NCBI GenBank assembly: GCA_910587915.1 | Contig: CAJUOB010000003.1 | Coordinates: 1-64,000, forward strand | From: an uncultured Muribaculaceae bacterium | GTDB taxonomy: Bacteria; Bacteroidota; Bacteroidia; Bacteroidales; Muribaculaceae | DNA: 64,000 nt | Direction of reading: 5' to 3' | Shown: positions 9,056-18,620 of the stretch, piece after piece | How positions within the stretch are numbered: the stretch's first letter is position 1 | Layout of the letters: the number at the start of each line of letters is the position of its first letter | Notes under the pieces: model-generated | The model's input: only the letters and a program-made list of their open reading frames with translations | What the model was told of the DNA's origin: nothing | Database searches by the model: none | Position numbers and translations under genes: made by a program

Positions 9056-11388
9056 TTCTTTCGTCCTCTTTTTGGTTTTGCCGGAGCGGCGTCCGCAGCG
9101 GCTATTATTTCCTTGACTTCAGCGAGGGTAAGGGCCGCAGGATCGGCTACGGTCTTGGGTATCTTGTAGTTTTTGCCGGCCGATGCTATGTAGGGACCAT
9201 AGCGTCCGTTGAGCACCTGTATGTCGGGCTCTTCGTCGAAAGTCTTGATGGTCTTGTTTGCATCTTTCTGGCGCTTTGCCTCTATCAGCTCGCATGCTTC
9301 CTGAAGTGTGAGGGCTGCCGGCTCGATGTCTTTGGGTATTGACACGAATTTTCCGTCGTGGCGCACATAGGGGCCGAAGCGGCCTATGGCCACCTGCACG
9401 TCCTTGCCTTCGAATTCGCCCAGCATGCGCGGGAATTCGAAGAGTTTCAGCGCTTCCTCGAGTGTGATGGTGCTCATCGACTGGTCTTTGAGCAGCGATG
9501 CGAAGCGCGGCTTCTGCTCGCTGTCGGTCTCGCCGATCTGCACAACAGGGCCGAAACGGCCTATCTTCACGCTTACGGGCTGGCCGGTGGCTGGATCGGT
9601 GCCAAGCTTGCGCTCGCCGAATTTCGGTCCGCCACCGATATTGAGAGCGCTGTCGACCGACGGATGGAACAATGTATAGAATGCTGCAATCTCATCTTCC
9701 CAGCGTAGATCGCCGGTTGCTATTTCATCGAATTTCTCTTCGATGCGAGCTGTGAAATTGTAGTCGAGTATGTCGGGGAAATATTCTGTGAGGAAATCGT
9801 TGACAATGCATCCTATATCTGTGGGTATGAGCTTGCCCTTTTCCGAGCCGGTGGTCTCGGTGCGGATCTCGCTCTCGATGTTCCCTGCGGTGTCGAGGGT
9901 GAGTGTGGCATATTCGCGTGGAGTGCCTTCTTTCTCGCCGCGCACCACATATTCGCGGTGTTGGATGGTGGAGATTGTCGGGGCATAAGTCGATGGACGG
10001 CCTATGCCGAGTTCTTCCATTTTCTTCACGAGCGAAGCCTCGGTATATCGGGCAGGTTGCTGGGTGAAGCGCTCGATGGCATCGATTTCAGAGTAGGCCA
10101 TGGCCTGTCCTTGCTCAAGGCGGGGCAATATCGGTGTCTCGCTGTCGGCATTCTCATCATCATGCCCCTCGGCGTATACCCGCAGAAATCCGTCGAATTT
10201 GATTGTTTCGCCGGTTGCCACGAAAATGTCGCCACCGGGAGCCCCTTCGATATCGACTGTTGTCTTTTCGATTTCGGCATCGGCCATCTGCGATGCGATG
10301 GCGCGGCGGCGTATGAGGGTGTAGAGACGTTTTTCCTGTGCGCTGGCATCGTCGAGGTCCACGCGGTCCACATAGGTGGGGCGGATTGCTTCGTGTGCTT
10401 CCTGCGCGCCTTTGCTCGAGGTGTGGTATTTGCGCACGTGCAGGTATTCGGGCCCGAGTTTTCCGGTGATTTGTGCGGATATCGCGGCGACAGCTTCTTC
10501 CGAGAGGTTGAGAGAGTCGGTACGCATATATGTGATGTGTCCGTTCTCATACAGGCGCTGTGCCACCATCATGGTCTGCGATACTGTGAAGCCCAGCTTG
10601 CGCGAGGCTTCTTGCTGCAGTGTGGATGTGGTGAAGGGTGGCGCGGGCGATTTCTTGAGTGGCTTCACGCTCACGGCACCGATGTTGAATTTAGCTCCGG
10701 CGCATCCTTCGAGGAAGGAGCGTGCTTCGGCCTGTGTGGCAAGGCGACGGTTGAGCTCGGCCTTTACCGTGAGGTCGGCACCGTCGGGAGCGAAGCGTGC
10801 TGTGACGCGGTAGTATGGCTCGCTGACGAATTTCTTTATTTCGTTCTCACGCTCCACAATGAGGCGCACAGCTACCGACTGCACGCGTCCGGCCGAAAGA
10901 GCCGGTTTGAGGCGCTTCCATAGCACAGGCGAAAGTTCGAAACCCACTATACGGTCGAGCACGCGGCGTGCCTGCTGGGCGTCGACACGGCCTGTGTCGA
11001 TGTCGCGCGGGTGCTCTATGGCGTTGAGTATGGCCTTCTTGGTGATTTCGTGGAATACGATGCGGCGTGTGTTCTCGGGCTTGAGACCGAGTACTTCGTA
11101 TAGATGCCATGCAATGGCTTCTCCCTCGCGGTCCTCATCGGAAGCGAGCCACACGGTGGTAGCGGCTGCGGCTGCCTTGCGCAGCTCGGCCACAAGTTGG
11201 GTCTTGTCGTCGGGAATTTCGTAGACGGGGTGGAAATCATTATCCACGTCGATACTGAAACTCTTCTTCTTCAGGTCGCGGATATGACCATAGCTCGACA
11301 TGACGCGGTAGTCGTCGCCGAGAAATTTTTCGATGGTCTTGGCTTTGGCCGGAGACTCAACTATGACCAAATTGCGGGGATTGCTCAT
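9052..11388 (-). CDS. topA: DNA topoisomerase I
   Basis: A type IA enzyme that relaxes negative supercoils. The Toprim domain is at the start (IVESPAKAKTIEKFLG with E11; ASDEDREGE with D84 and D86). The active-site tyrosine is Y287 in GHITYMRTDS. The C-terminal third carries repeats such as KIGRFGPVVQIG, AIGRFGPYVRHDG and LNGRYGPYIASAG in place of Cys4 zinc ribbons, then a basic tail (KPKRGRKK). A -7-like TAATTTTG lies upstream on the minus strand at 11413-11420. Confidence 0.98.
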   Translation of the reverse strand: MSNPRNLVIVESPAKAKTIEKFLGDDYRVMSSYGHIRDLKKKSFSIDVDNDFHPVYEIPDDKTQLVAELRKAAAAATTVWLASDEDREGEAIAWHLYEVLGLKPENTRRIVFHEITKKAILNAIEHPRDIDTGRVDAQQARRVLDRIVGFELSPVLWKRLKPALSAGRVQSVAVRLIVERENEIKKFVSEPYYRVTARFAPDGADLTVKAELNRRLATQAEARSFLEGCAGAKFNIGAVSVKPLKKSPAPPFTTSTLQQEASRKLGFTVSQTMMVAQRLYENGHITYMRTDSLNLSEEAVAAISAQITGKLGPEYLHVRKYHTSSKGAQEAHEAIRPTYVDRVDLDDASAQEKRLYTLIRRRAIASQMADAEIEKTTVDIEGAPGGDIFVATGETIKFDGFLRVYAEGHDDENADSETPILPRLEQGQAMAYSEIDAIERFTQQPARYTEASLVKKMEELGIGRPSTYAPTISTIQHREYVVRGEKEGTPREYATLTLDTAGNIESEIRTETTGSEKGKLIPTDIGCIVNDFLTEYFPDILDYNFTARIEEKFDEIATGDLRWEDEIAAFYTLFHPSVDSALNIGGGPKFGERKLGTDPATGQPVSVKIGRFGPVVQIGETDSEQKPRFASLLKDQSMSTITLEEALKLFEFPRMLGEFEGKDVQVAIGRFGPYVRHDGKFVSIPKDIEPAALTLQEACELIEAKRQKDANKTIKTFDEEPDIQVLNGRYGPYIASAGKNYKIPKTVADPAALTLAEVKEIIAAADAAPAKPKRGRKK

Positions 11389-11412
11389 TGTCTATAATTC
11401 GGATTTGCGCGG

Positions 11413-11420
11413 CAAAATTA
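11413..11420 (-). promoter_or_regulatory. -7 box of topA
   Basis: TAATTTTG on the minus strand, 24 bases before the topA start. No TTG was seen at the expected 19-21 base distance, so this is half a promoter match. Confidence 0.35.
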
Positions 11421-11579
11421 AGCAAAACATTTCATTATTATGTAATGACAACAAAAAAAGAGGTATTAAAGGCTATGATTCGCCCATAGAAAGCTAACGT
11501 TTGCATAATTTAACGGTGCTGTTCTCTTTTTGGAGAGCTTTTTGGTCTTTATGGCTACTATCACACCTTAATTATTTAG

Positions 11580-11587
11580 TAATTTTG
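11580..11587 (+). promoter_or_regulatory. -7 box of the RND efflux operon
   Basis: TAATTTTG, 48 bases before the ATG at 11636. The -33 element is not clear. It shares the 247-base divergent gap with topA, so one regulator could in principle act on both. Confidence 0.4.
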
Positions 11588-11635
11588 CACCGATTTTTAG
11601 CATTATCACGACAATATAACTCCAATAGACACAAT

Positions 11636-12766
11636 ATGAAAACGAACAAAATCAGTATCTCAGTTCTGGCAATGGCCGGAGCCGCAATGATGCTCGCTTC
11701 GTGCGGAGACAAGCAACAGGCCGCTCAGGGCGCCGGTGCTCCTCCCGAAATCGCCGTCATCACAGTAGAACCCGGCAGCGCCGAGTTCCAGAGCAGCTAT
11801 CCCGCTACAATCAAAGGTAAAACAGACATCGACATCCGTCCGCAGGTGACCGGATTCATAACCAAAGTTCATGTCGACGAAGGCCAGCGCGTGCGCAAGG
11901 GTCAGGTTCTCTTCACCATCGACCAAGTACAGTTCCAGGCTGCTGTCGACCAGGCTGCCGCCAATGTGAACTCCGCCAAGAGCGCTGTATCCACTGCTGA
12001 AATCACCGAGAAGAACAAGCGTATGCTTCTCGACAAGAATATAATCTCCGAAACCGAATGGCAGATGGCCGCCAACCAGCTGGCTCAGGCCAAGGCCGCT
12101 CTTGCACAGGCTAATGCAGCACTTGTGACCGCCCGCAAAAATCTTGCATACACAACCGTGGTCGCTCCCAGCGACGGTGTCGTAGGTGTGATACCCAACC
12201 GTGAAGGTTCGCTTGCCTCTCCTTCGAGTGTGCAGCCCCTCACCACTATCAGCGATAACAGCAAGGTATATGCCTACTTCTCGCTCACCGAAAAGGACCT
12301 TCTCGGCCTTACCGATGGTGGCAAGGAGAATATCAACGCACAGATCAACTCGTTCCCTGCGGTGAAACTCCAGCTCGCCGACGGTTCCATGTATCCCCTC
12401 GAAGGTAAGGTGGCCACAGTGTCGGGCGTGATCGACAACAGCACCGGCGCCGCTTCTGCCCGTGCTCTCTTCGACAATCCCTCGGGAATGCTGCGCAGCG
12501 GTAATACCGGTCAGATCATCATCCCTCATAATAATGAAGGTGTGCTCGTGATTCCTCAGAAGGCTACCTATGAAGTGCAGGATCTCCGCTATGTGTATAC
12601 ACTCAATGATTCCAATATGGCGGTTAGCCGTCATATAACCGTCGACCCCTACAACGATGGCAAGAATTTCGTCGTTACATCGGGTCTCAACCCCGGCGAC
12701 CGCGTGGTTGTGGAAGGCGTAGGTACAGTGGTGCGTCCCGGAATCGTTATCTCTCCCAAACAGTAA
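11636..12766 (+). CDS. RND efflux periplasmic adaptor lipoprotein
   Basis: It links the inner-membrane pump to the outer-membrane channel. The N-terminus is a lipoprotein signal (AAMMLASC), so it is anchored in the inner membrane facing the periplasm. Barrel-sandwich and lipoyl halves flank a coiled-coil hairpin (about residues 95-150, rich in Ala and Gln), followed by beta-barrel and membrane-proximal domains. The frame is open to 11501, but only the ATG at 11636 gives the lipoprotein signal and lies below the -7 box. It is the first gene of the adaptor-pump-channel operon, 23 bases before the pump gene. Confidence 0.94.
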   Translation: MKTNKISISVLAMAGAAMMLASCGDKQQAAQGAGAPPEIAVITVEPGSAEFQSSYPATIKGKTDIDIRPQVTGFITKVHVDEGQRVRKGQVLFTIDQVQFQAAVDQAAANVNSAKSAVSTAEITEKNKRMLLDKNIISETEWQMAANQLAQAKAALAQANAALVTARKNLAYTTVVAPSDGVVGVIPNREGSLASPSSVQPLTTISDNSKVYAYFSLTEKDLLGLTDGGKENINAQINSFPAVKLQLADGSMYPLEGKVATVSGVIDNSTGAASARALFDNPSGMLRSGNTGQIIIPHNNEGVLVIPQKATYEVQDLRYVYTLNDSNMAVSRHITVDPYNDGKNFVVTSGLNPGDRVVVEGVGTVVRPGIVISPKQ

Positions 12767-12789
12767 CCGACTATTATCAATAGTATAAA

Positions 12790-15700
12790 ATGAAACTCGA
12801 TAGATTTATCAATCGCCCGGTACTGTCGACGGTAATTTCTATTTTTATCGTCCTTCTGGGTCTTATCGGTCTGTCGTCGCTCCCTGTGACACAGTATCCC
12901 GATATCGCCCCTCCTACAATATCGGTGACGACCACATACAACGGCGCCAACGCTGCCGCCGTGCTCAACTCGGTGATTGCTCCTCTGGAAGAATCCATCA
13001 ACGGTGCCGAAGGCATGACATACATGGAATCCACCGCGACAAACACCGGTTCGGCAACCATCAACGTGTACTTCGAGCAGGGCTTCGACCCCAACATGGC
13101 TGCGGTCGACGTCCAGAACCGTGTATCGGCTGCCGCTAACCTTCTTCCTTCGGAAGTAAACCAGGTGGGTGTCCAGACCCGCAAGCGCCAGACATCCATG
13201 CTTCTCGGTGTGGCTCTTGTAGATACCACCGCTCAGGCCAAATACTCGGCTGAGTTCCTGGATAACTACATGAAAATTAATATTATCCCCGAGCTTCAGC
13301 GTGTGTCGGGTGTGGGCGACGTCATGTCGTTCGGTGCCGACTACTCCATGCGTATATGGCTTAAGCCCGAGGTGATGTCGCAGTACCATCTGATGCCCTC
13401 CGACATCTCTGCCGCACTTGCCGAGCAGAACGTTGAGGCCGCTCCCGGTGCATTCGGTGAGCAGGGCAACCAGTCGTTCCAGTACATCATGCGCTATCGC
13501 GGACGTCTCACCACCCCCGAGCAGTTCGGTGATATCGTGGTGCGTACCGGTGCCAACGGCGAGGTTCTCTACCTCAAGGATGTGGCTGATATAGAACTCG
13601 GTCGTGTGACCTACGGCTTCTCCAACGAGGCCAACGGACACCTTGCAGCAATGGCAATTGTGTTCCAGACCCCGGGCTCGAACGCAACCCAGATTATCGA
13701 GGACTGTCTCGCTCTCTGCGACAGGCTTAAGAACGATGTTCCGGAAGGCTGTGAGATCCAGATTCCTATGAACAACAACGACTTCCTCTATGCATCGATC
13801 AACACTGTGATCCATACTCTTATCGAGGCATTTATCCTTGTGTTCTTCGTTGTGTATGTCTTCCTGCAGGATATCCGTTCGACCCTTATTCCCGCTATCG
13901 CCATCCCTGTGGCCCTTATCGGTACCTTCTTCATGATGAAGCTTATCGGCTTCTCTGTGAACCTCATCACTCTGTCGGCTCTCGTGCTTGCTATCGCGAT
14001 TGTGGTCGACGACGCCATTGTGGTCGTCGAGGCCGTGCATGCCAAGCTCGACCAGGGCTATAACAGCGCGCGCCGTGCTTCTATCGATGCCATGGGCGAG
14101 ATTGCAGGTGCACTTGTGTCGATTACCCTTGTCATGATGCTCGTGTTCATCCCTGTATCGTTCATGCCAGGTACTGCAGGTGTGTTCTACCGTCAGTTCG
14201 GTCTCACCATGGCCATAGCCATCGGTTTCTCGGCTGTGAACGCTCTTACGCTCTCGCCGGCTCTCTGTGCCATCTTCCTCAAGCCCCATAAGGCCGACGG
14301 CAGCGAATCGTCGCTTAAGGAGCGTCTTGGCGATGCCTACAAGGCTACAGGCGAAGCTATGGCCCGTAAATACAAGCGTACTTTCGCCCTCGACATCCAT
14401 CCTCTCATCACATTTGTGATGCTTGTTGCCACCATCACCTTCATGGTTCTCGGTTGGTACAGCTTCCACAATGTGCTCCTGAGCTGCATAGCATGGGCTG
14501 TGGCCATCGTGGCTGTGCTCGGTCTTTTCAGCAAGCGCTTCCACCGTTCGTTCGAGAAGAACTTCGGCAAGATTCTGTCGGGCTACAAGAAAATTACCTC
14601 GTGGTTCGCCAAGCATAAGATTATCTCGTTCGGAACAGTCGTTGTGTCCATCGCAGTTCTTGTATGGCTCATGAGTGTCACTCCGACCGCCCTTGTGCCT
14701 AACGAGGATACCGGTACTATCTTCTGTATGGTCGACATGCCTGCCGGCTCCTCGCAGGAACGTACTGCCGAGGTTATGGAGCAGATCGACTCGCTCGCTG
14801 CCACCGTTCCCGGCATCATGATACGCCAGGCCATCAACGGCTATAGCTTCATCGCCGGTCAGGGCCCGACCTACGGTGCGTTCATTATCAAGCTTAAAGA
14901 CTGGAGCGAGCGCGATAAGAGCCAGAGCGCCGAGAATATCATCAAGCAGCTCTATTATCTCACCTCGCAGCATGTGCGCGACGGCCGTGTGATGATCTTC
15001 GCGCCGCCTATGATTTCCGGTTACTCGACTACCAACGGTTTTGAAATGAAGATGCAGGACCGCACCGGCGGCGACATCAATCAGTTCTTCGGCGTTGTGC
15101 AGGGATTCCTTGCCGAGCTCAACAAGCAGCCCGAAATCCAGGCCGCGTACACCACATTTAACCCCTCGTTCCCGCAGTATATGATCGATATCGATGCTGC
15201 AAAGGCTAAGCAGGCCGGCATCAGCCCCGCCACTATCCTTCAGACCTTGCAGGGCTACTATGGTGGTATGTACGTGTCGAACTTCAACCGCTTCGGTAAG
15301 ATCTACCGTGTGATGATGCAGGCCGCACCCGAGGCCCGTATCAATCCCGAGACCCTCAACAGTGTCAAGATCCGCAACGGTTCCGAAATGGCATCCATCT
15401 CGAACTTCGTGAAACTTACACGTGTGTACGGTCCCGACCTTATGAACCGATTCAACATGTTTACCTCGATTTCGGTTACCGGTACACCTAATCCCGGCTT
15501 CTCGTCGGGCGAAGCTATCGCAGCCATCGAGCGTGTGGCCGCACAGACTCTTCCCCAGGGCTATGCATATGAGTATGCAGGTATGACCCGCGAGGAAGCC
15601 GGTTCGGGCAGCTCCAATGCTACCGCCATGATCTTCGGTCTGTGTCTGCTCTTCGTATATCTCCTTCTCTCGGCTCAGTACGAAAGCTACATGTTGCCGT

Positions 15701-16182
15701 TCTCGGTAATTCTATCCGTGCCCTTCGGTCTTGCCGGTGCATTCATCTTCGCACAGATGTTCGGCATCTCCAACAACATCTATCTGCAGATTGCCCTCAT
15801 CATGCTCATCGGTCTTCTTGCCAAGAATGCCATTCTTATCGTCGAGTTCGCGCTCGAACGTCGTCAGACCGGTATGAGCATCTTCAACGCAGCCATCGCA
15901 GGTGCCAGTGCACGTCTCCGTCCTATCCTCATGACATCGCTTGCCATGGTCATCGGTCTTCTCCCCATGATGTTCGCATCGGGTGTAGGTGCCAATGGTA
16001 ACCGCGCTCTCGGCGCCGGTTCGGTAGGCGGTATGCTTTTGGGTATGATATGCCAGATATTCATCGTTCCTGCGCTCTTCATTGTCTTCCAGATTATTCA
16101 GGAGAAGATCAAGCCCATCCAGTGGCAGAATGAGGAACGTGGTGGCACAATCGAGAACGAAATCGAACAGTACGCCAAATAA
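12790..16182 (+). CDS. RND multidrug efflux pump, HAE1/AcrB family
   Basis: A proton-driven inner-membrane trimer that exports drugs, bile salts or other amphiphiles. It begins with the classic KLDRFINRPVLSTVISIFIVLLG and has two large periplasmic loops. The proton-relay residues are present: D407 and D408 (AIVVDDAIVVVE) and K1012 (LLAKNAILIVEFA, K940 in E. coli AcrB). At 1130 residues it is about 70-80 longer than AcrB. The extra length lies between TM6 and TM7 (about 510-600) and holds two more hydrophobic stretches (ITFVMLVATITFMVLGWYSF and LLSCIAWAVAIVAVLGLF). Substrate cannot be predicted. Confidence 0.97.
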   Translation: MKLDRFINRPVLSTVISIFIVLLGLIGLSSLPVTQYPDIAPPTISVTTTYNGANAAAVLNSVIAPLEESINGAEGMTYMESTATNTGSATINVYFEQGFDPNMAAVDVQNRVSAAANLLPSEVNQVGVQTRKRQTSMLLGVALVDTTAQAKYSAEFLDNYMKINIIPELQRVSGVGDVMSFGADYSMRIWLKPEVMSQYHLMPSDISAALAEQNVEAAPGAFGEQGNQSFQYIMRYRGRLTTPEQFGDIVVRTGANGEVLYLKDVADIELGRVTYGFSNEANGHLAAMAIVFQTPGSNATQIIEDCLALCDRLKNDVPEGCEIQIPMNNNDFLYASINTVIHTLIEAFILVFFVVYVFLQDIRSTLIPAIAIPVALIGTFFMMKLIGFSVNLITLSALVLAIAIVVDDAIVVVEAVHAKLDQGYNSARRASIDAMGEIAGALVSITLVMMLVFIPVSFMPGTAGVFYRQFGLTMAIAIGFSAVNALTLSPALCAIFLKPHKADGSESSLKERLGDAYKATGEAMARKYKRTFALDIHPLITFVMLVATITFMVLGWYSFHNVLLSCIAWAVAIVAVLGLFSKRFHRSFEKNFGKILSGYKKITSWFAKHKIISFGTVVVSIAVLVWLMSVTPTALVPNEDTGTIFCMVDMPAGSSQERTAEVMEQIDSLAATVPGIMIRQAINGYSFIAGQGPTYGAFIIKLKDWSERDKSQSAENIIKQLYYLTSQHVRDGRVMIFAPPMISGYSTTNGFEMKMQDRTGGDINQFFGVVQGFLAELNKQPEIQAAYTTFNPSFPQYMIDIDAAKAKQAGISPATILQTLQGYYGGMYVSNFNRFGKIYRVMMQAAPEARINPETLNSVKIRNGSEMASISNFVKLTRVYGPDLMNRFNMFTSISVTGTPNPGFSSGEAIAAIERVAAQTLPQGYAYEYAGMTREEAGSGSSNATAMIFGLCLLFVYLLLSAQYESYMLPFSVILSVPFGLAGAFIFAQMFGISNNIYLQIALIMLIGLLAKNAILIVEFALERRQTGMSIFNAAIAGASARLRPILMTSLAMVIGLLPMMFASGVGANGNRALGAGSVGGMLLGMICQIFIVPALFIVFQIIQEKIKPIQWQNEERGGTIENEIEQYAK

Positions 16183-16220
16183 TCATCACCCCTTCCGGAA
16201 GCGTCCGGAAGGGGGATGAT
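16182..16220 (+). promoter_or_regulatory. Intra-operon hairpin between pump and channel genes
   Basis: A 17-18 bp stem with one mismatch (arms around CCCCTTCCGGA / TCCGGAAGGGG, 4-base loop) begins on the pump gene's stop codon. No T-tract follows, so it more likely protects the 3' end of the upstream message or tunes expression of the channel gene than ends transcription. Confidence 0.6.
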
Positions 16221-16249
16221 AAAGGTTAACAGCTTCAAAATAATATTGA

Positions 16250-17641
16250 ATGAAAGCAATCAGAATAGTGCGCGCAGCACTTGCCATGGTGGTCCTGGCC
16301 GCATCCATGAGCAGCTGCCACATATATAAGAAATATGAAACGCCCACATCGACGGCGCTTACCAAGGCCTATGCTGAGGCCCGGCAGGCTGAGGTCGACT
16401 CGGCGGCGTTCGGAAATCTGCTTTGGGAGGACGTGTTCACCGATCCTCTGTTGGCCGACCTCATCGAACGCGCCCTGCAGAACAATGCCAATCTGCAGAA
16501 CGCCATGCTCAATGTCGACGTTGCCCGTGCACAGCTTCGCGGCGCTCGCCTGAGCTACCTGCCTTCGCTGGCCCTCGCCCCCAACGGCAGTGGCTCTTCG
16601 ATGGCCGGAAGCGACCTTTCGTGGTCCTACACACTGCCTGCTCAGCTTAGCTGGGAGGTAGATATTTTCGGTAAGCTGCTCAACAGCAACCGTGGTGCCA
16701 AGGCCGCTCTTCTTCAGAGCGAAGCCTACGCCCAGGCTGCACGTAGCCAGATCATATCGGCTGTGGCTTCTACCTACTATTCCATCGCAGCAGTGCGTGC
16801 GCAGCTCGATCTCTCGCGCACCACATCCGAGCTTTGGAAAGAGACCGTGCAGACCATGCGCGACCTCAAGGAAGGTGGACGTGGTGTGACAGAGGCTGCC
16901 GTAGTGCAGTCGGCTGCCAACTACTACAGCATACTTGGTTCCATAACCGATCTCGAATCCTCGCTCGATAAGCTCAACAATACGATGAGCCTTCTTCTCG
17001 ACACACTGCCTCAGGAATGGACTGTGACAAACCGTGTGGACCTCTCCGTGCCCGAAATTCTCCGTGCCGGCGTGCCCATGGTTGAACTTGCATGCCGCCC
17101 CGACGTGCAGGCCGCCGAGCAGAGTCTTGCAGCTGCCTACTATGCCACTAATTCGGCCCGTGCAGCGTTCTATCCCGGACTTACCATCACGGCAAACGGT
17201 GGTTTCACCAATCTTCTCGGATCGATGGTGAAGAACCCCGGTGAGTGGTTCTACAATCTCGCCGGATCGCTGGTGGCTCCCCTTTTCTCGCGTGGTCAGA
17301 ATATTGCCCGTCTGCAGGCTTCAAAGGCCCAGCAGCAGCAGGCTATGAACAACTTCGAGTACTCACTCATGTCGGCTGCTGCCGAAGTGAGCGATGCCCT
17401 CACTGTCTATGAAAAGAGCAAGGAGAAGAGCGGCTACCTCAAGGAGCAGGTGGCCAATCTCGAGAAGTCGGTGGAATACACCCGCGATCTCCTTATCTAT
17501 TCGACCGGCTCTACCAGCTACCTTGAAGTGATCACGGCTCAGCAGGGTCTCCTGCAGGCTCAGATCAGCCAGATCAACACCGAGTTGGCGCGCGCCAATG
17601 CAGTGATCAACCTGTATCAGGCTCTCGGCGGCGGTCGCTAA
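16250..17641 (+). CDS. Outer-membrane efflux channel lipoprotein, TolC/OprM family
   Basis: It forms the outer-membrane exit duct of the tripartite pump. The N-terminus is a lipoprotein signal (AASMSSC, Cys near residue 21). Two outer-membrane-efflux repeats follow, with long Ala/Gln-rich helices (ANLQNAMLNVDVARAQLRGA; SKAQQQQAMNNFEYSLMSAAAEVSDAL) typical of NodT/OprM proteins. At 463 residues it is the usual length. It is third in the operon, after the hairpin at 16182-16220, and a bidirectional terminator ends it. Confidence 0.94.
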   Translation: MKAIRIVRAALAMVVLAASMSSCHIYKKYETPTSTALTKAYAEARQAEVDSAAFGNLLWEDVFTDPLLADLIERALQNNANLQNAMLNVDVARAQLRGARLSYLPSLALAPNGSGSSMAGSDLSWSYTLPAQLSWEVDIFGKLLNSNRGAKAALLQSEAYAQAARSQIISAVASTYYSIAAVRAQLDLSRTTSELWKETVQTMRDLKEGGRGVTEAAVVQSAANYYSILGSITDLESSLDKLNNTMSLLLDTLPQEWTVTNRVDLSVPEILRAGVPMVELACRPDVQAAEQSLAAAYYATNSARAAFYPGLTITANGGFTNLLGSMVKNPGEWFYNLAGSLVAPLFSRGQNIARLQASKAQQQQAMNNFEYSLMSAAAEVSDALTVYEKSKEKSGYLKEQVANLEKSVEYTRDLLIYSTGSTSYLEVITAQQGLLQAQISQINTELARANAVINLYQALGGGR

Positions 17642-17661
17642 GCTTCCGTAGCTGAAAATAT

Positions 17662-17703
17662 AAAATAGCTGTCATGGCCCGTTATGGGCCTGGCAGCTAT
17701 TTT
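17662..17703. terminator. Bidirectional terminator, efflux operon / Dus
   Basis: The stem AAAATAGCTG (17662-17671) pairs with CAGCTATTTT (17694-17703), with an inner GGCCC/GGGCC stem. The A and T ends let it work for both converging operons. The last codons of the Dus gene lie inside it. Confidence 0.8.
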
Positions 17704-18620
17704 CGTATAGTAGAGATGGCTTGATTGTAGGCGGCCAGGGTGCGCGATTTGCGTATGGCCTTGGCTATGCGAGGGTCGAGATGGACGGCCGGATATTCCC
17801 AGAAAGGCAGTAGCTTCGATAGAAGCTGCGCCTCGCCGCAGAGTGTGCGGCTATAGATGTCGTATATTTTTCGGTGCATGGCCAGAAGACATTCCATCCG
17901 TTGTTCATGGCTCCACTCAGTGCCGGTGCGCCATTCTGCTGCGAGCCATGGCGATGAGAGTAGGCCCCGGCCGCACATCACGCCGGCAAGCGTCGGGTAT
18001 CGGGTGGATATTGCACGAATGTCGGCAGGTGTGCTTATGTCGCCATTGAATATAATCGGCTTTGATAGACGTGACGCCAATTGGCTGAACTGCTCCATGT
18101 GCAATTCTCCTTTGTATTGCTGCCTTGCGGTGCGCGGATGGATTGCAACGTGGCAAAGAGGCATCGAGTCTATAATTTCCACGTTGCGTTCCCATTCATC
18201 GGGAGACTCGGCGCCCAGCCTCATTTTAAGGGAGAATGTGATGTCCGGATATGCGATCATTCGTTCAGCTATGGCTTCCAGCATGTCGGGTCGTCCTACC
18301 ATGGCTGCACCGCGGCCTTTATGGCATTGGGGTGGGAAGGGGCATCCAAGATTCAGGTCGATGCGGCTGTGCCCGGCATCGGCCAGGGTGTCGGCAAGCA
18401 GTGTGAACTCTTCGGTGTCCTTGAATATGATCTGAGGTATCGTGCCCTCGGGACCGTCGGCGATGTCGCGTAGATCGCGTGGGCGTATAGTCCCTTTTTC
18501 AACCCTTAGAAATGGCGAGTAGTATGCATCGGGGCGTCCGTCCGGACCGAGCACTTCAGCATGGGCACTTCGCCAGGCCGAGTCGGTGTATCCCTGCAGA
18601 GGGGCGGAGAGGAATCTCAT
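17697..18620 (-). CDS. tRNA-dihydrouridine synthase
   Basis: An FMN enzyme that reduces uridines in the tRNA D-loop. It starts with FLSAPLQGYTDSAWR (the Dus APM-like FMN region) and has NLGCPFP with the catalytic Cys at about 93, KMRLGAES, HPRTARQQYKGE and FNGDIST, all standard Dus elements. At 307 residues it fits the DusA/B/C range, but the target position is not clear. Its ATG overlaps the dtd stop by four bases, and it is the last gene of the operon that begins with the RelA/SpoT homolog. Confidence 0.92.
   Translation of the reverse strand: MRFLSAPLQGYTDSAWRSAHAEVLGPDGRPDAYYSPFLRVEKGTIRPRDLRDIADGPEGTIPQIIFKDTEEFTLLADTLADAGHSRIDLNLGCPFPPQCHKGRGAAMVGRPDMLEAIAERMIAYPDITFSLKMRLGAESPDEWERNVEIIDSMPLCHVAIHPRTARQQYKGELHMEQFSQLASRLSKPIIFNGDISTPADIRAISTRYPTLAGVMCGRGLLSSPWLAAEWRTGTEWSHEQRMECLLAMHRKIYDIYSRTLCGEAQLLSKLLPFWEYPAVHLDPRIAKAIRKSRTLAAYNQAISTIRK

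Noticed and set aside
12649..14973. Long open frame opposite the pump gene
   Set aside because: It lies antisense within a certain AcrB-family gene, is rich in His/Glu/Arg like other shadows of GC-rich coding DNA and has no domain or start signal.
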